Positions 9,630-21,867 are shown, counted from the first letter of the stretch. The stretch is DNA of 64,000 nt from Topomyia yanbarensis (GCF_030247195.1 NC_080671.1:69749412-69813411); one strand, 5' to 3'. Numbers and translations: made by a program. Notes: generated from the sequence alone by a model not told the origin.

Positions 9630-12444
9630 GGCAGTCGGTCTCGGAGTCGAGGACAAATGTCGCCCTTCTATCCGACCCGTACAACGTCCCTGCCGATAAC
9701 AGCAATTGGGTGGCGGACGGGTCTAGGATGGCGGCAATTTGTACAACGGGACGGTTCCCGGTCCAAGAGGTAGTACACTTCTCTGCGGAGGGTGTTGCGA
9801 TTGCCAAGATCAATGGTGTGTTCTATTGTAGCTGCTATGCCCCACCAAGGTGGTCTATAGAACAGTTCAACCAGATGATCGACAGGCTTTCGTCCGACCT
9901 AGTGGGTCGGAAGCAGTTCGTCATAGCGGGAGATTTTAACGCTCGGGCAGTGGAATGGGGCAGCTGCTGTACAAATAGCAGGGGCCAAGCGCTACTGGAG
10001 GCGCTTGCGAAACTCGATGCAGTGCTAGTCAATGATGGTTCCACTTGCACATTCCGTAGGAATGGGGTCGAGTCATGGATTGACGTAACGTTTGTTAGCC
10101 CGGGTCTGGTTCCAGACATGAACTGGAGGGTAGACGAGGGCTACACCCATAGTGATCACCTAGCAATACGCTTTAGGATCAACTATGCTGTGCAGCATCC
10201 GAGGGCGGGTGATCCCTACCAGGTACGCGGGTGGAAGACCAATCACTTCAACAGCGAAGTTTTCATCGCGGCTCTGGGACTGGGAGCCAACACCGACAGT
10301 CTAAGCGGGGATGCGATAGACGCACGTGCGACGCCACCATGCCGAGGAAAACCCTGCCAAGAAATGGCAGACGCCCGGTATATTGGTGGAGTGCCGAGAT
10401 TGCAGCCCTACGATCAGCCTGCCTCAAAGCTAGACGTAGGACGCATCAACCCCGCACCGAGGAGGTAAGAGTGGACCGCCGTGAAGTGTTTTGAGCTGCG
10501 AAGTTGGCCCTTAATAAGGCCATCAAAAGCAGCAAAAGAGCGTGTTTTGAGAACCTGTGCGAGTGTGCCAACGCGAATCCGTGGGGTGACGAGGATTATC
10601 GAGGTACTCTTCCCGTCTCGAGCAACAAGTCCCTGACCTCCTGCGCCGTAAAGAATTGTGGGTGTGGCCGAAATGGTGGCTCCGGTGACGAATGAAGAGT
10701 TACTCGCAGTGGCTAGCAACGAACAAAGCTCCAGGGCCTGATGGAATTCCAAACAGCGCTCGCAAGGCAACAATTATAGCGAACCCGAACATGTTCAGGC
10801 TAGCTATGCAGAGATGCCTTGGCGAGTGCCGTTTTCCCGATAGATGCAGAAGGCAGAAGCTGGTACTGTTGCCGAAGGCCGGGAAGCCACCGGGCGACCT
10901 ATCGGCGTACAGACCAATTTGCCTGATCGACACGACGGGAAAACTGCTTGAGAGGATCATCCTCAACAGGCTAACCCCGTACTCAGAAGGTACGGACGGC
11001 CTTTCAAGCAATCAGTTTGGTTTTCGAAAGAGTAAGTCCACGGTGGACGCTATCAACTAAGTGATAAAGACCGCCGAGATAGCGATCCAACGGAAAAGGC
11101 GAGGTATTCGATTCTGTGCGTTAGTGACACTTGATGTGAAGAACGCATTCAACAGCGCAAGCTGGGATCGCGCTCTCGTTACGCCGGCTTAGCATGCCGG
11201 TGGGTCTGTACTGGATCTTGGAAAGCTTCTTCCAGAACCGTGTACTACTATACGAGACCAATGCCGGCCAGAGAAGCGTTCCTATTACCACAGGAGTCCC
11301 ACAAGGCTCGATCCTGGGCCCGGTATTATGGAACCTTGTGTATGACGGGGTTCTGAGACTAAAGTTCCCTCCTGGTGTCAAGATCTTCGGCTTCGCCGAT
11401 CATGTAACCTTGGAGGTCGACGGGGAGTCAATACCCGAGGTAGAACTGACTGCAGCACACGCGATCAGCACTGTGGCGGAATGGATGAGCGCGAGAGGCC
11501 TGGAGCCCGCTCAACATAAGAAGGAGGTGGTTATCGTCATCTACCGCAAGTCGGTACAACATGCAGTTATTCAAGTGGGAGAAGTCGTGATTACTTCAAA
11601 GCGGAGTCTGAAGATTCTTGGGGTCATCATAGATGACAAGCTGACCTTCAGCAGCCATGTCGACTATGCGTGCAAGAGGGCTTCGACGGCTGTTGCGGCA
11701 TCATCGAGGATGATGTCCAACAGCTCTCAGGTGTGAGCCAGTAGACGTAGGCTACTGGTAGGTGTTGCCGTATCTATCCTTAGGTACGGCGGACCGTCCT
11801 GGGCGAGAGCACTGGGGGTAACCAGTTACCTTCGGAAACTGGAGAGCACCTACCGCTTGATGTGTCTCAGAGTGATATCTGCCTACCGCACGGTATCACA
11901 CGATGCATCCTGCGTGATAGCGAGCATGATGCAAATAGGGCTGGTCATCCGGGAAGACGAGGTGTGTTTTGAGCTGCGTGTCCACGAGCGTACCAGGGTG
12001 GCTTCTGTCGCCAGATGGCAGCGCGAGTTGGATAACTCCTCGAAAGGTAGGTGGACTCACCTGCTGATACCTAACATATCGAGCTGGGTGGGTAGACCCC
12101 ATGGGGAACTTCACTTCCATCTGACACAATTCCTGCCAGGCCATGGCTGCTTCCGACAGTACCTCCACATGTTTGGGCACGCGGAGACCCCCTTCTGCCC
12201 TGACTACCCAGGTGTTGACGAAACTGTGGAGCACATACTGTTCGTATGTCCCCGTTTCGACGTCGAAAGAAGAGCAATGCTAGACGTCTGCAGCCAAGAC
12301 ACAATCCCTGATACCCTTATCCAGAGGATGTGTCAAGCGGTAGAGAAGTGCAACGCAGTCTCGACCGCAATCACTCAGATTGCCTGTAGGTTGCAAAGAA
12401 TCTGGCACGCCGAGCAGAAGACGACAAGCATGACTAACTTGTGA
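9630..12444 (+). pseudogene. Broken ORF2 (endonuclease and reverse transcriptase), R1 clade
   Basis: ORF2 of LINEs nicks the target with an apurinic-type endonuclease and copies the RNA into the nick. Endonuclease motifs are visible at 9920-10180: AGDFNARAVEW, the IDVTF motif and SDHLAIRF. The frame breaks after about 10380. The RT start with APGPDGIP and YRPICL lies at 10692-11060 and ends in a stop. The segment with DVKNAFNSASW is out of frame. The next frame (11194-11736) keeps GVPQGSILGP, but the catalytic box reads FADH rather than FADD. The last frame (11857-12444) keeps the zinc finger with CPRF. With several frameshifts, one stop and a lost catalytic Asp, it cannot be active. Confidence 0.85.
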
Positions 12445-12899
12445 TTGGTTAGTTTGAGCGAATGGTCTGCTCTTGCTGAGGCAAGTATGGCGTAGCGGGT
12501 GGCAACCGCGGTAGTCACACCGAAGCATGGCAGAAGAGTAAGTGAATAGACGTATGTATGGACTGCCCATGCCGAGATGGGAGGGTCGTAGCGTAAAATG
12601 TTGGTACCTATCGCCATTGCACACCTCGTGGCGTGGCAGAGGAGTGTAGGTGAGCGTCCAAGTCAGCCTCACATGGTATGTCAGAAGTGGGAACCTAGAA
12701 AAATATCCCACTTGGGATGCCAGGGCGAGTTACAAGGTGTACTAGAGTGGTATGACTGAGAGTGAATCAGGTGACAGGGTGAGCATCCAAGTCAGTCTCA
12801 CATGGTATGTTAGAGGTGAGTACACAAATCAGACTCACATGGTATGTAAAAGGTTAGCAGACAAGTAAGCCTTATATGGTGTAGCAGGGGTGAGCACTA
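12445..12899 (+). repeat. Direct repeats in the 3' UTR of the R1-clade LINE
   Basis: Four or more degenerate copies of a unit containing CAAGTCAGYCTCACATGGTA occur between about 12645 and 12895, with more after the MITE insertion at 13778-13870. Spacing is irregular at roughly 45-130 bp. The repeats lie between the ORF2 stop and the poly-A, so they belong to the LINE. The function is unknown. Confidence 0.55.
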
Positions 12900-13775
12900 G
12901 AGTGGGACATGGTTATATGAAAAAAATAAAATTTGGCTCCGAGTAACTTTTTGAGTCCCATTTAGCTCCCAGAACAACTCTGCAAATTTTCAGCTCGATC
13001 GGTGAAACTATATTTTTGCGCCCGCGGTTTAAAGTTTACATGGGATTTCGTATGGGGAAATTGTCTTTTGCAAATTAATTCTTCCAATAGTCGCCCTTTA
13101 CCTCCTAAAAATAAATAGATGTCTGATTTTTATAGGAAATTTGTCCAGAAAACAAAGTCTAGAAGACTGCAAAACGATCTGATGCTTGTGGAAAAAGTTA
13201 TTAAGCAAAAACCGATTGAAGTCTTGAAGATTGATGAAAATTTCACTTTTCATAGCATCACTGCTTCTGACGGTCTAATTATATACAAAAAAATTAACTT
13301 TCTCTTATTATGTACAAAAGAAGCCCTCAAAACCTTGCGAAGTGGCCAAATAGTGTAGATAAACGATTTAGACACATTAAGAGAGGATTGAAACAAAATT
13401 GCGTATAACTGAACAACCAACAGCAGTGGTGCTAGAAAAAATGAATATTTTATCAATCGTCAGAGCATCAATCAGTTTCTGCTTAATAAATTTTTTCTCA
13501 AGCGTCAGATCGTTTTGTGGTTTTCGAGACTTTGTTTCTTTGTTAAATTTCCTTTCAAAGTCACATAACGATTTATTTTTAGGAAGTAATGGGCGCCTCC
13601 TGGAGGAATTATTTTGTAAAAGTTAATTTTCCCATTCAAAATCCCATGTAAACTTCAAACAGTGGGCGCGAAAATATAGTTTCACCGATCGAGCTAAGAA
13701 TTTGCACAGTGGTTCTAGGACCCAAATGGTACCTAAAAAGTTGCTCGGAGCTGGAATCTAATTTTTGTCCCACCC
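12900..13775. mobile_element. 876-bp fold-back MITE inserted in LINE 3' UTR
   Basis: The ends are GAGTGGGAC and GTCCCACCC, flanked by TA at 12898-12899 and 13776-13777. Inverted similarity extends inward for several hundred bases: both arms carry the TATAGTTTCACCGATCGAGC word, then sequence around AACGATCTGATGC or its inverse. The element can therefore fold into a long imperfect hairpin. The UTR repeat of the host LINE resumes directly to the right. A right-arm fragment of the same family is at about 1590-1703. Short frames inside (13119-13358, 13399-13626) are arm sequence and not genes. Confidence 0.75.
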
Positions 13776-14130
13776 TAGTGAGCACCCAAGTAAGCGTCAC
13801 ATGGAGTGTCAAAGCGAGCGTCAGGGTGTGACAGAGCGAGCACCCAAGTAAGCCTCATACTGGATATGAGCGTGCGTGAGCGAGAGTGAGTGAGTGCATT
13901 AAGTATTGCCATCCCCTCAGAAGCAATGCCGGGAGGTAGTTCCTGGGGGAAAGCTGGCGGAGCCCAATGGAGTTTAGTAGGTATTACCCGTTAGGTAGTT
14001 TAGTCCTGGTCGAGCCCGACACTCCAGTACACTCCCGTCTGGTAGCTTGGAAACTACTAAGCACGTGTACTGGGTCAGTGCGTAAATGCATTTTCCATTG
14101 TAAAAAAATGAACGCCACCAACAATTTAAA

Positions 14131-15070
14131 ATGGCGCATAAATTGAGGGAGTCAGATGTGGACGTCAAAAATTCAAAAACATTCCATGGCAGCAGCACTT
14201 CATGTACTATCCGAAAGTTCTAATAACTCTCATCCAAAATCTACCGCAGTGTATTTAGAAGATTTGACTCGGTGGTTCGACCTGATGTCTTCAAGAACAC
14301 CAGACGATGCATTGCAGTTGTCGGATCGTGCCCTATATGATTTTAAAATCAACCATTTAGAAATGCTGGTGAGATTGATATCTAAAATCAAGGTGAATAA
14401 TTATGCTTCTTTCTATCCATGTGTAATTGATCAAATAATGGTTATATAGGTCGGCTAGAAGGCCACTGGAAGCCGTTGCAAGCTGCTTTGGTGATGGCTA
14501 CGAATGCAGTACTCAGAATGCAGAGAAAATTGCTGATAGAGTCAGCATATCCGGTAGTTTACACGTCAAGGGTCACCAAGGACTGCGTGGAAAATTAATT
14601 TTCAGTGGTAAGATCCAAGCAACGTAGACCAACCGCTTTACAATTTAAAAGCCATCTGTGAACCATAACATTATCGCAGTACATTCAAGATGTCAGGAAT
14701 TCGTCTTGCGATATGGATGACCGAGAATATCTATGGATCATCTTAAAATCAGCTCTGCTCAGTCCTCTTCAGCACAGCCCTCTCCGTATTTTTCAGACAC
14801 TGAAGTATCCCTTCTAGCTATGGAAACCATGCAGAAGCTAAACAATGCAGAGACAAACGCATTATTTCACGTTGCTGGGTACATCATGCGAAATATTTGC
14901 AATAATACTACTACCTGCTCACAGTGTCTACAGGGTTACAACACAGTATTTCCATTTGACAAATGCTATGGGAAGTTTACAAGTTTGTTATCATACGCGA
15001 AAGGAAAACCAAATGCTTATATGCAAAAAAATAAATTTTTTTCGTGCAGGAGAGCACAATATCTAACTTA
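14131..15070 (+). pseudogene. P-superfamily-like transposase remnant (C-terminal part)
   Basis: Pieces in shifting frames resemble the C-terminal part of P-type (THAP9-like) transposases. These are a helix with LTRWFDLMSSR (about 14255-14300), LEMLVRLISKIKV (about 14360-14400), RLEGHWKPLQAAL just after 14450, then VTKDCVEN followed by a stop and FSVVRSKQRRPTALQFK (about 14570-14650). A last frame at 14733-15071 has NALFHVAGYIMR and a CSQC pair. P transposases cut and paste DNA. Here the N-terminal DNA-binding part is missing and there are at least two frameshifts and stops. I rely on recalled family patterns, so a related superfamily is possible. Confidence 0.55.
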
Positions 15071-15124
15071 AAAATTAGTTTTGCGTTTCGGATTCTCTTC
15101 ATCAGTACCTAGCATCAGTCTTTG
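15021..15124 (+). repeat. Direct repeat, first copy
   Basis: About 104 bp from an A/T-rich start through GTGCAGGAG-type sequence, TTAAAAATTAGTTTT and GCGTTTCG to ACCAGTCTTT-like sequence. It is about 85-90% similar to 15333-15436. Read on the minus strand both end in A and T runs. The two copies bracket about 210 bp. Confidence 0.6.
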
Positions 15125-15332
15125 GGCTAGTTAGATGATAAATCTAAACTAACACCAAAGCTGGCACTAGTTAGACGCTCAATCCTAAATCCAAAAAGTC
15201 ATACGTCTTGCATGAACTAGGCAACTGGTATGTTTCGAGTGATGTCCCGGGAAGACAAGAACAGAAGCTCTGGTTTGCTGATGAGAATGCGCCAAAACAG
15301 TTTATTGGCTTGCGAACCAAAACGCCTGGCAC

Positions 15333-15436
15333 TATGCAGAAAAAAAATGTTTTTTTTTGTGCAGGAGGGCACAATAACTTAAAAATTAGTTTTTAGCGTT
15401 TCGTATTCTCATCATCAGTAACTAGCACCAGTCTTT
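15333..15436 (+). repeat. Direct repeat, second copy
   Basis: The second copy of the repeat at 15021-15124, same orientation. It overlaps the C-terminal end of a minus-strand frame (15393-15632). The duplication may reflect slippage, unequal exchange or two similar retroposed tails. Confidence 0.6.
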
Positions 15437-16719
15437 CATTTCCTCGATGTTCACTTTTCTTGGCTTGAGCGACAGCATCATTCTGGCTTGTTTTGACATT
15501 GAATTTATTGAGTCTGTTTCTCCCTCCCAGGTCCGGAAGAAGATCACGAAGGGCCCGGTGCACAGTGGCGGATTTCCCTAAAAACCTGGCCAAAACTCGA
15601 AAATGGTTTTGATTGACCTGCAAAAGGTACATACCACGGTTTTTTGGGTTGCAGATTACGATTTTGATGTCAGATTAAAAATGGCGGATACAAAATGACC
15701 GACAATTTAATCTAAAATTTTCACGAATGAAGATTTAATGGTTCCAGTGTACGCCAATAACGTTTATAATGTATCGAATTTTAAATGGTGTGTAGTTAAA
15801 TGATAAAATTTGTTGATTTTCACGCATAAAGACGTTTGGGTGTCTTCATCATGTAGCTAATATGAGAATTGATGTTATTGGTCATTTCAAACTATGTTTT
15901 TTTTTTTAAATATTATACAACATAGTTACAAAACTTTTAAATTCTCTGTATGATTATTATTCACTCTGTACAATTATTGTTGTTAAATGCACATATTTAT
16001 CAAAAAAGAAAAATTGCATTTTTTTAAATTATAGAAAATAGGCCGATTCTGCGACGAAATATATGCAGTGAAAATTTACAACAAGCTTCCATGCAAATTA
16101 CAGTAACTGTAAAATGAATATGACAAAAATACTTCTGTTGACCTCGTTGGTTTTCAATATGAACAACCAGAATTATTGACGTCTTTTGCATATCACTTTG
16201 GTAACTTTTAAATATGTTTATAAATTCTAATGAAATTTTCACCACTAAATACACAATTCTTCCTGATCAAAATTCAGTATTGTGCGACTCGCTATGACAA
16301 CCAGAGGTGCAGCAGTAATTAAAAGTACGAGTCCAAATTTTAAACTGAAAATCTTATAATCTGACTCCGTCTCCACTTAATCAATAATTACTCAACAACG
16401 GGCAAATTCGGGCAAGAATTCAATAATGTTCCAAACGGAGAATCGTTTAAGGAACATAAATTTCCTTGAAACATAGTGGACATACGTGGACAAAAAAAGT
16501 ATTTGAATAATTTAACAAAAATCTGAAGGACAACATATGTACTAGAATCCAAAGTACTACCATGCAATTTTCAACTTTTGGCCAGATTTTAAGGCAAATC
16601 CGCCACTGTGCGGTGGCCGAACTTGGATATACTTTGAATCGGGGAGCCGATTTTGTTTCGACGTCCATCTCACCTTGAGATGAACTGCCTTCAGGGGAAG
16701 TCATTTTAGTACGGGCCAA
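15393..16719 (-). pseudogene. Relic LINE ORF1 interrupted by a Transib-like element
   Basis: Reading the minus strand from 16719, an N-terminal frame has a Ser/Glu-rich start and then YPSSAT. If the element at 15561-16610 and one CGGTG are ignored, it continues as GPFVIFFR just left of 15560. That junction strongly resembles the STGPFVVFFR motif of the ORF1 at 24.7-25.0 kb, so both belong to related LINE ORF1 proteins, which package LINE RNA. Downstream the frame shifts and stops near 15393. No ORF2 follows; the P-like remnant lies beyond. The relation to the other ORF1 is by visible motif only. Confidence 0.6.
15561..16610. mobile_element. Non-autonomous Transib-like element
   Basis: The 1050-bp element starts CACAGTGGCGGATTT and ends AAATCCGCCACTGTG. 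The inverted similarity extends about 35 bp, to the CTGGCCAAA word in both ends. It is flanked by CGGTG at 15556-15560 and 16611-16615. A 5-bp GC-rich duplication and a CAC-starting terminus of the type CACWRTG are hallmarks of Transib transposons, the relatives of RAG1. The outermost 7 bases equal the V(D)J signal heptamer CACAGTG. The interior is AT-rich with no transposase; frames such as 16024-16254 lack motifs. Confidence 0.7.
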
Positions 16720-16930
16720 TTGTCCAATAATACTTAACTTGTGTATGTAACGGTATCCAGACGGCTTACTAGAAGAACACTGCTTAACTGATCACTGGCC
16801 GGCTAACGGTACTCAGAAACAGAAACACAAAAGAAGGGGAAAAATACTGAAACCTCGACGAAGCGGAGAGTGCGCAAGATAACCTTGAACGCGGATTAGC
16901 ACTATTCTTTGTCGCTATACACTGCACGTT
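16720..16930 (-). mobile_element. Probable 5' UTR of the relic LINE
   Basis: The stretch at about 16848-16920 shares a block with 26185-26255 (common words AACCTCGA, GCGCAAG, TAACCTTGAACGCGG). Here it lies about 130 bp upstream of the minus-strand ORF1 start at 16719, so it is best read as the 5' UTR or promoter region of that LINE family. Confidence 0.45.
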
Positions 16931-17164
16931 TTTGTTATTGAAAACTGGTAAGTTAGGAATGCTCAATACCTCCGAGGTTCGTGAACGGATTTAGACGAGC
17001 TATATCTTGTATTTTTATAAGATTTCTTTTTATTTGCACTTAGCGCAACTTAATTGTTTTGTTCGAAAATTATTTGCTTAAAACGCGTTGTGTTTTTACA
17101 AATACACCCATATCGCTGAAAGTAAACAACATATCCAAAAACGAAAATAATAGTGTCAAATTAT

Positions 17165-17345
17165 CACGTTAGGCCTTTCATTTGAAACTAGTTTTGTTAA
17201 GATCGGTTTAGTCGTTGCTGAGATAATTACATGACATTAGTTAACATACGTACATACACACATATACAGACATTGTCCCAATTTGCCGACCTGAGTCGAT
17301 TGGTATATGCGACTTGGCCTTCCGGGCCTCGGAAAAAGTTTTTTA
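17165..17345 (-). repeat. Modular mosquito repeat, short reversed copy
   Basis: Reverse-strand reading gives a CCCGGAAGGCC box, then a TATG-rich tract and the GATCTTAACAAAAC word, in the same order as the repeat at 43.5 kb. It is diverged and stops after one module. No coding content; the minus frames 17227-17533 run across it. Confidence 0.55.
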
Positions 17346-20300
17346 ATTCTGAGCGAAACCCATACCATTCCTTTGAAAGAAATGTAAAAAAAATTAAATA
17401 AGAACATAAAATCATTGAAATTGCAAGCGATTGTAATTAATGTTTCGCTTACCAAAGTGAATCCATATCGTGTCCATGGTGGCAGTGTAATCCACAGGAA
17501 AATCGGAGAAATTTTCCTCGGAGTTCTATTCATACTCTAGCTCATTATAAATTGAAATGAATGATGATCATCTTCCGCATTTGCTGCGCTCAATTGAATG
17601 CTTCAAATGGCTATTGAGGGACTGGGGCAGCATTGAAATGAGATGAAACGTGGTTGGCCCCTTAAAATGTTGATTGTATACCATTTCTCTCTTCCACGTG
17701 CTTATAATGATGGAGTGCATCTTGTATTAGAGCTGGTTGCAATTTGAGATGGAATCCATTCCCGTCTTTCCACGAAATCTTCATGTTTGCTGCTGTCCGG
17801 ATATTCCATGAAATAGTTGTGAAAATTTAAAATTCACTGAAAATGGATTTCAACGGAAAATAATGATATATGAAAAAATAAGATTTCACACTTCATTAAA
17901 CATGTAATTGATTCATTCAATCAATTTAAATGTTTCAATCGAACAAACGAAATATATTTTGGAGGGGAATTGCTTTGTTTAAACCGCGATCAGCTTACCA
18001 GCATTTTCCAGGGAACACTCGTTTAATAAACCATATTCATCCGACAACGAACTAAGAGCTGTGAAGAAAAGTGCCGTTCCGGCATCTTGATTTTCAATTT
18101 ATTTGCCTTGAATATTGAATTTGTCTGGATTTTTGTTCAATTGATTTTTAACCCTCCTTCATTCTATATTCAGCGCAAAAACGTCGAGGCTCGATTTTTC
18201 TTATTGCAGAGACGCTTTTCATGAACCGCATTCTCCCCCCCCCCCCAACCAAATGTTTGAAAACCGTCGAACACATAAAAATCAATCACTATTCAAATTT
18301 TCATAGCATTTCGGTGATATACGCTGTCGATTCAACATAGATTGAGTGAAATAAATTTTCACCCCCGAGCTTTCTTTTATCAGGTAACGGTGCTAAAAGA
18401 AAACTTTAAATTTCGAACATTCATAATAAACGAGGTGAAGTGTTTCAATTTTGATTTCCTTTACCCGTTTCCTGCCGAAGGTGGCACTTACTTTGTTGTT
18501 TTTTTCTTCCACCGCTGTCTGGTGGCTCCCGGCTGACGCGAGCATTGCTCTCTGTGCGGTGTCATTTTAAGGTAAAAGAGGAAAGTTTGGGTGGTGAAAA
18601 TTCTTTCTGGCTGAATTCGCTATTACCTGTGGGTGGGTAAGTCAAGTGATACAGCAGAATCAAAACGAAGAGAAAAATATTCACTACTTTATCGTCCTCC
18701 AATTTAACATCAACAGCGGATTTTTATTTCAGACGGATGAAATCTTTGCATTTCCCAGGTCGGTTGCGCTGGGGAGTAGGATTCTTGCGCGGATTCGTGG
18801 TAAGAGCAAAGTGCATTCTCGGGAAACTGAAATAGCGTTCAGCCGCAGAAGCGGAAACAGTGCGCCTTCGGTTGAGGAATGATTTATATTTGTTTGGGAG
18901 CATGGAAGCTGGGCTGGCAGCCGCTGTGATGGAATGGCTGGCATCTGATTGTAGCTTGTCCTGGCATGTATTGTTTGCTGTGGAAATCATGAATTTTATA
19001 GTTGAAATGTCAGAGCTATGCTTAGATTGGGGCCGCATGGTTCAGGCGTTTGAGCACGATGTGATAAACGATAACTTTTTTGTGCATCAGAAATATTCGT
19101 TGAAAGTCTACTGTAAATAATGCATGCTAACCGACAAATACATCTGGCTGAAGCAAGTGGTGGTCTTAACCTCGCAGATAGGATTATAAAGATTTCTCTA
19201 AAAGAGATTTTTAACCCCAAGAAGAGGCAAATTACCCAAAAGTTTAAACCTCTTTGCTCTTATATACAAAATAGTTGAAACAAGATAAATCTTTTTAATT
19301 TTGAGTTCAATATTTTGAATAACTCTAATTAAATGGGTCATGTAATCCTATTACTGTTCATACCATGTTAACTTGTCGACTTATTATAAATTCTTCATGA
19401 AAATTGAACAATCTGTCCCGTTAGTGTTCGATACCAAATTAACAGAAGACCCTGTTTCTATGAGTCAATTACGGGAAATAGTATACAATCATCAACGCAA
19501 TAAGAAACAGCAATTTCCGCTGCAATCAAAAAAAAAATAAAAAATGAGAAAGGCGCATTCCTAATCTAGACAACCTTCGACATCAATACCGATTAGGTAT
19601 CGAGACATTCCAAACCGTTCGGCTCGTTTCTATCGTTATTAAAATAATTTAACCTAAACTACATAGAAACGCACATCGAGTCGCACAATTGAAGCACATC
19701 ATTACCGGAATCGAAGCAAAAACCGCGTACAGTTCCATGAACACTTGTGGATGGCGCGGTCCCTCTATGCATCGGTTCCCGGGTTGCCTCACCAGACTAA
19801 ATGCGGTGTGCTTTAATTTATTCATATTTTTTCTCGGCATAAATGAAAAATCAAAATAACAATATTTATGGACAAAATGGTAAATAACTGTTCGGTAAAT
19901 ATGGCATTAAAAACAATTGAATTGGAATACAATGAAACAATTAAAATTCATATATGAAAACTATATGGTTCGGCTTGGCGAGTCTGTCACAGCCCGAGCT
20001 ATTGAAATGGTGTCCAAAAGTTGAGCGTAGGAAATCGCGACCGTCCCTCCTCCCAGCAATCTAGTAAGCGATGGGGGAGGGTGGGGAAGCAGAGGCAAGT
20101 GCACATCACAATTGGCTGGCCGCTAATCCCCATCCATCGCGTTCGCGTCGTCGCTATTGCCCGCTTTGGGGCCGATTAATCACGTGGATGAATAGGCTAA
20201 TGACGAAGCGACACGAACGAGGATGTCGGAACAAGGCAACACCTTGCGCACCTTCTCCGGTGCGTATCTGCTTTTTTGTATCTCTGTTTGTGTAGGTACC

Positions 20301-21048
20301 TGTTTGAACGATCCGTTTCATTCGCCGGTCATAGCTGTGCCATTTCTTCTTTGCGCCTGGCGAGAAATGACGTCGGGTTCTAGCAAATTGATGAATAATA
20401 AAATATATTAATTTATTTGAGAAATTTACGCTGAATTTTGAAATGAAAGAGCATAAAAAGAGCGGTCATCAGTTAGCTTGAAAACAAGTTGTGGTTGGTT
20501 ATTTTTTCAGGTTGTCCTTTCGGAGGTTTAAATGGGCGGTTCAATGATTTGGAATAGGGAGTTTAGATGGAAAGTGGAAACTCATTTCAAGTTCGTCCAC
20601 TTTTTGCGAATACATACAATATTTATCCATGAGCATGAATGTCGAGCAATTGTTGCTTCTTCAAGATTGATCAGATCAATCAGATCGTAGTTCGCTACAT
20701 CGTTATTTATCTTCCGAAATCATGAATAATATTCCTTATGTTCATGAAACTCTTTGTGTATTCACAAAACTAGTTAGCTAGTTGGCTTTACACTCAAAAA
20801 TTGAATGGGGTTACTGTGATAGTGCCATGCATGAATATGTTTAGTTTTTTCTATGATTAGAGATCGTCTAAAAGATCCAAGAATGAACAATTTTCATGGT
20901 TTCAGGAGGTTTGTCACGGTTTTCCTATTTTCTTGAAATGACCTTAGGATTTTTCTGAAAAAGTATGATTTATGTTAAGTGTAATTACGTTATTTCACGA
21001 CTTTAGTCACACTTTTCGTAATTTATGTTTGTGTGACATTTCCTTATA
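17346..21048. other. Non-coding stretch, no gene recognised
   Basis: No protein family, RNA gene or complete transposon is recognised in 3.7 kb. A run of 14 C occurs at 18235-18248. Frames at 18342-18536, 18646-19220 and 20071-20411 are short, overlap on both strands and have no motif. The stretch at 20040-20400 is GC-richer than its neighbours and could be a conserved host regulatory or exonic region, but the sequence alone does not show it. Confidence 0.5.
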
Positions 21049-21867
21049 TTTTTTTTATTCCATTCGTCTATTTGCGCTAGCTTAAAGGTGCCAATTTTGT
21101 TTTGTTTTACATTTTAAATTATTTAAAATTACATATTGATTTTTTAATTAAATTAAGGAGATTTTATAGCTATCTTGAACATCTACACAAGGGGGTAATA
21201 TAATTTTCGCAAGATTAGGGGGTGTTGTTGTTTTGGAAATATGGTTTGACATTTTTAGCTGGGTAATTATAGGAGCAAATAATTTTTAACTAAGGGGAAA
21301 AATTTTACGACTATCTTAAAAGTAAGAATAACTATAGGGCGTGACTGAATTTTGTAAAGATTCTGGGAGACTAATTAGAGTTATTTTTATGTGGTAGTAG
21401 AGTTGGGATTTTCAACGAGATTATGTAATATAATTGATAAAACTAGAACAGACTGGGAAATCTAAATACTTCGGGAAGATTATTGGGGGGGGTATTACTT
21501 CTGGGTATAAGAGTCAGGGGAGGGAGGGTGAACAAAGATGATATGGGGGAGAAAATTATTAACTTTCAGTTTCAGGCATCGGGAGATCAACGGCATGGAT
21601 TACAGATTCGAGTGACCTTTATCAGGAAGAATCATGTACTGGTGCGCCGGGTGGTCCTCCTCAAGACAGCAGAAGTTTCTCCAGACGATTTCGTAGTACG
21701 ACTCAGATGTGGATCGGAGTTGTGCGTGTTATCATCGTGCTGTAGGTCCCGAGTTTATTGGCTCATTCGACAGAGATGTTTTGTGTCGCCTTGGATTCGC
21801 ATCAAATCATCGTAGCTGTATGGTACAGGCGGAAGAGAACGCTTCTGAGAATGACTAGAAAAGAAAG
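21049..21867 (-). other. 3' UTR of the RNase H LINE
   Basis: AT-rich sequence with a worn T run at its left border, the complement of the poly-A tail. The region resembles 30211-30610 in layout and in recurring words such as TTTTACRACTATCTTAA, which shows that both are tails of one LINE group. The plus frame at 21483-21815 is spurious. Confidence 0.55.

Larger units (their letters stand above)
9630..14107 (+). mobile_element. Decayed R1-clade non-LTR retrotransposon, 5' truncated
   Basis: From about 9630 the plus strand encodes an endonuclease, then reverse transcriptase and a C-terminal zinc finger, as in ORF2 of R1-clade LINEs; ORF1 and the start of ORF2 are missing. The coding part runs to 12444 and is followed by a long 3' UTR that ends in an A run near 14101-14107. 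The 3' UTR contains degenerate direct repeats of about 45-60 bp around GCCTCACATGGTATGT, and a fold-back MITE splits it at 12900-13775. It is homologous to, but clearly diverged from, the LINE at 46-52 kb. Confidence 0.85.

Noticed and set aside
18235..18248. C run as a functional element
   Set aside because: A plain homopolymer of 14 C; nothing around it suggests more than a simple repeat.
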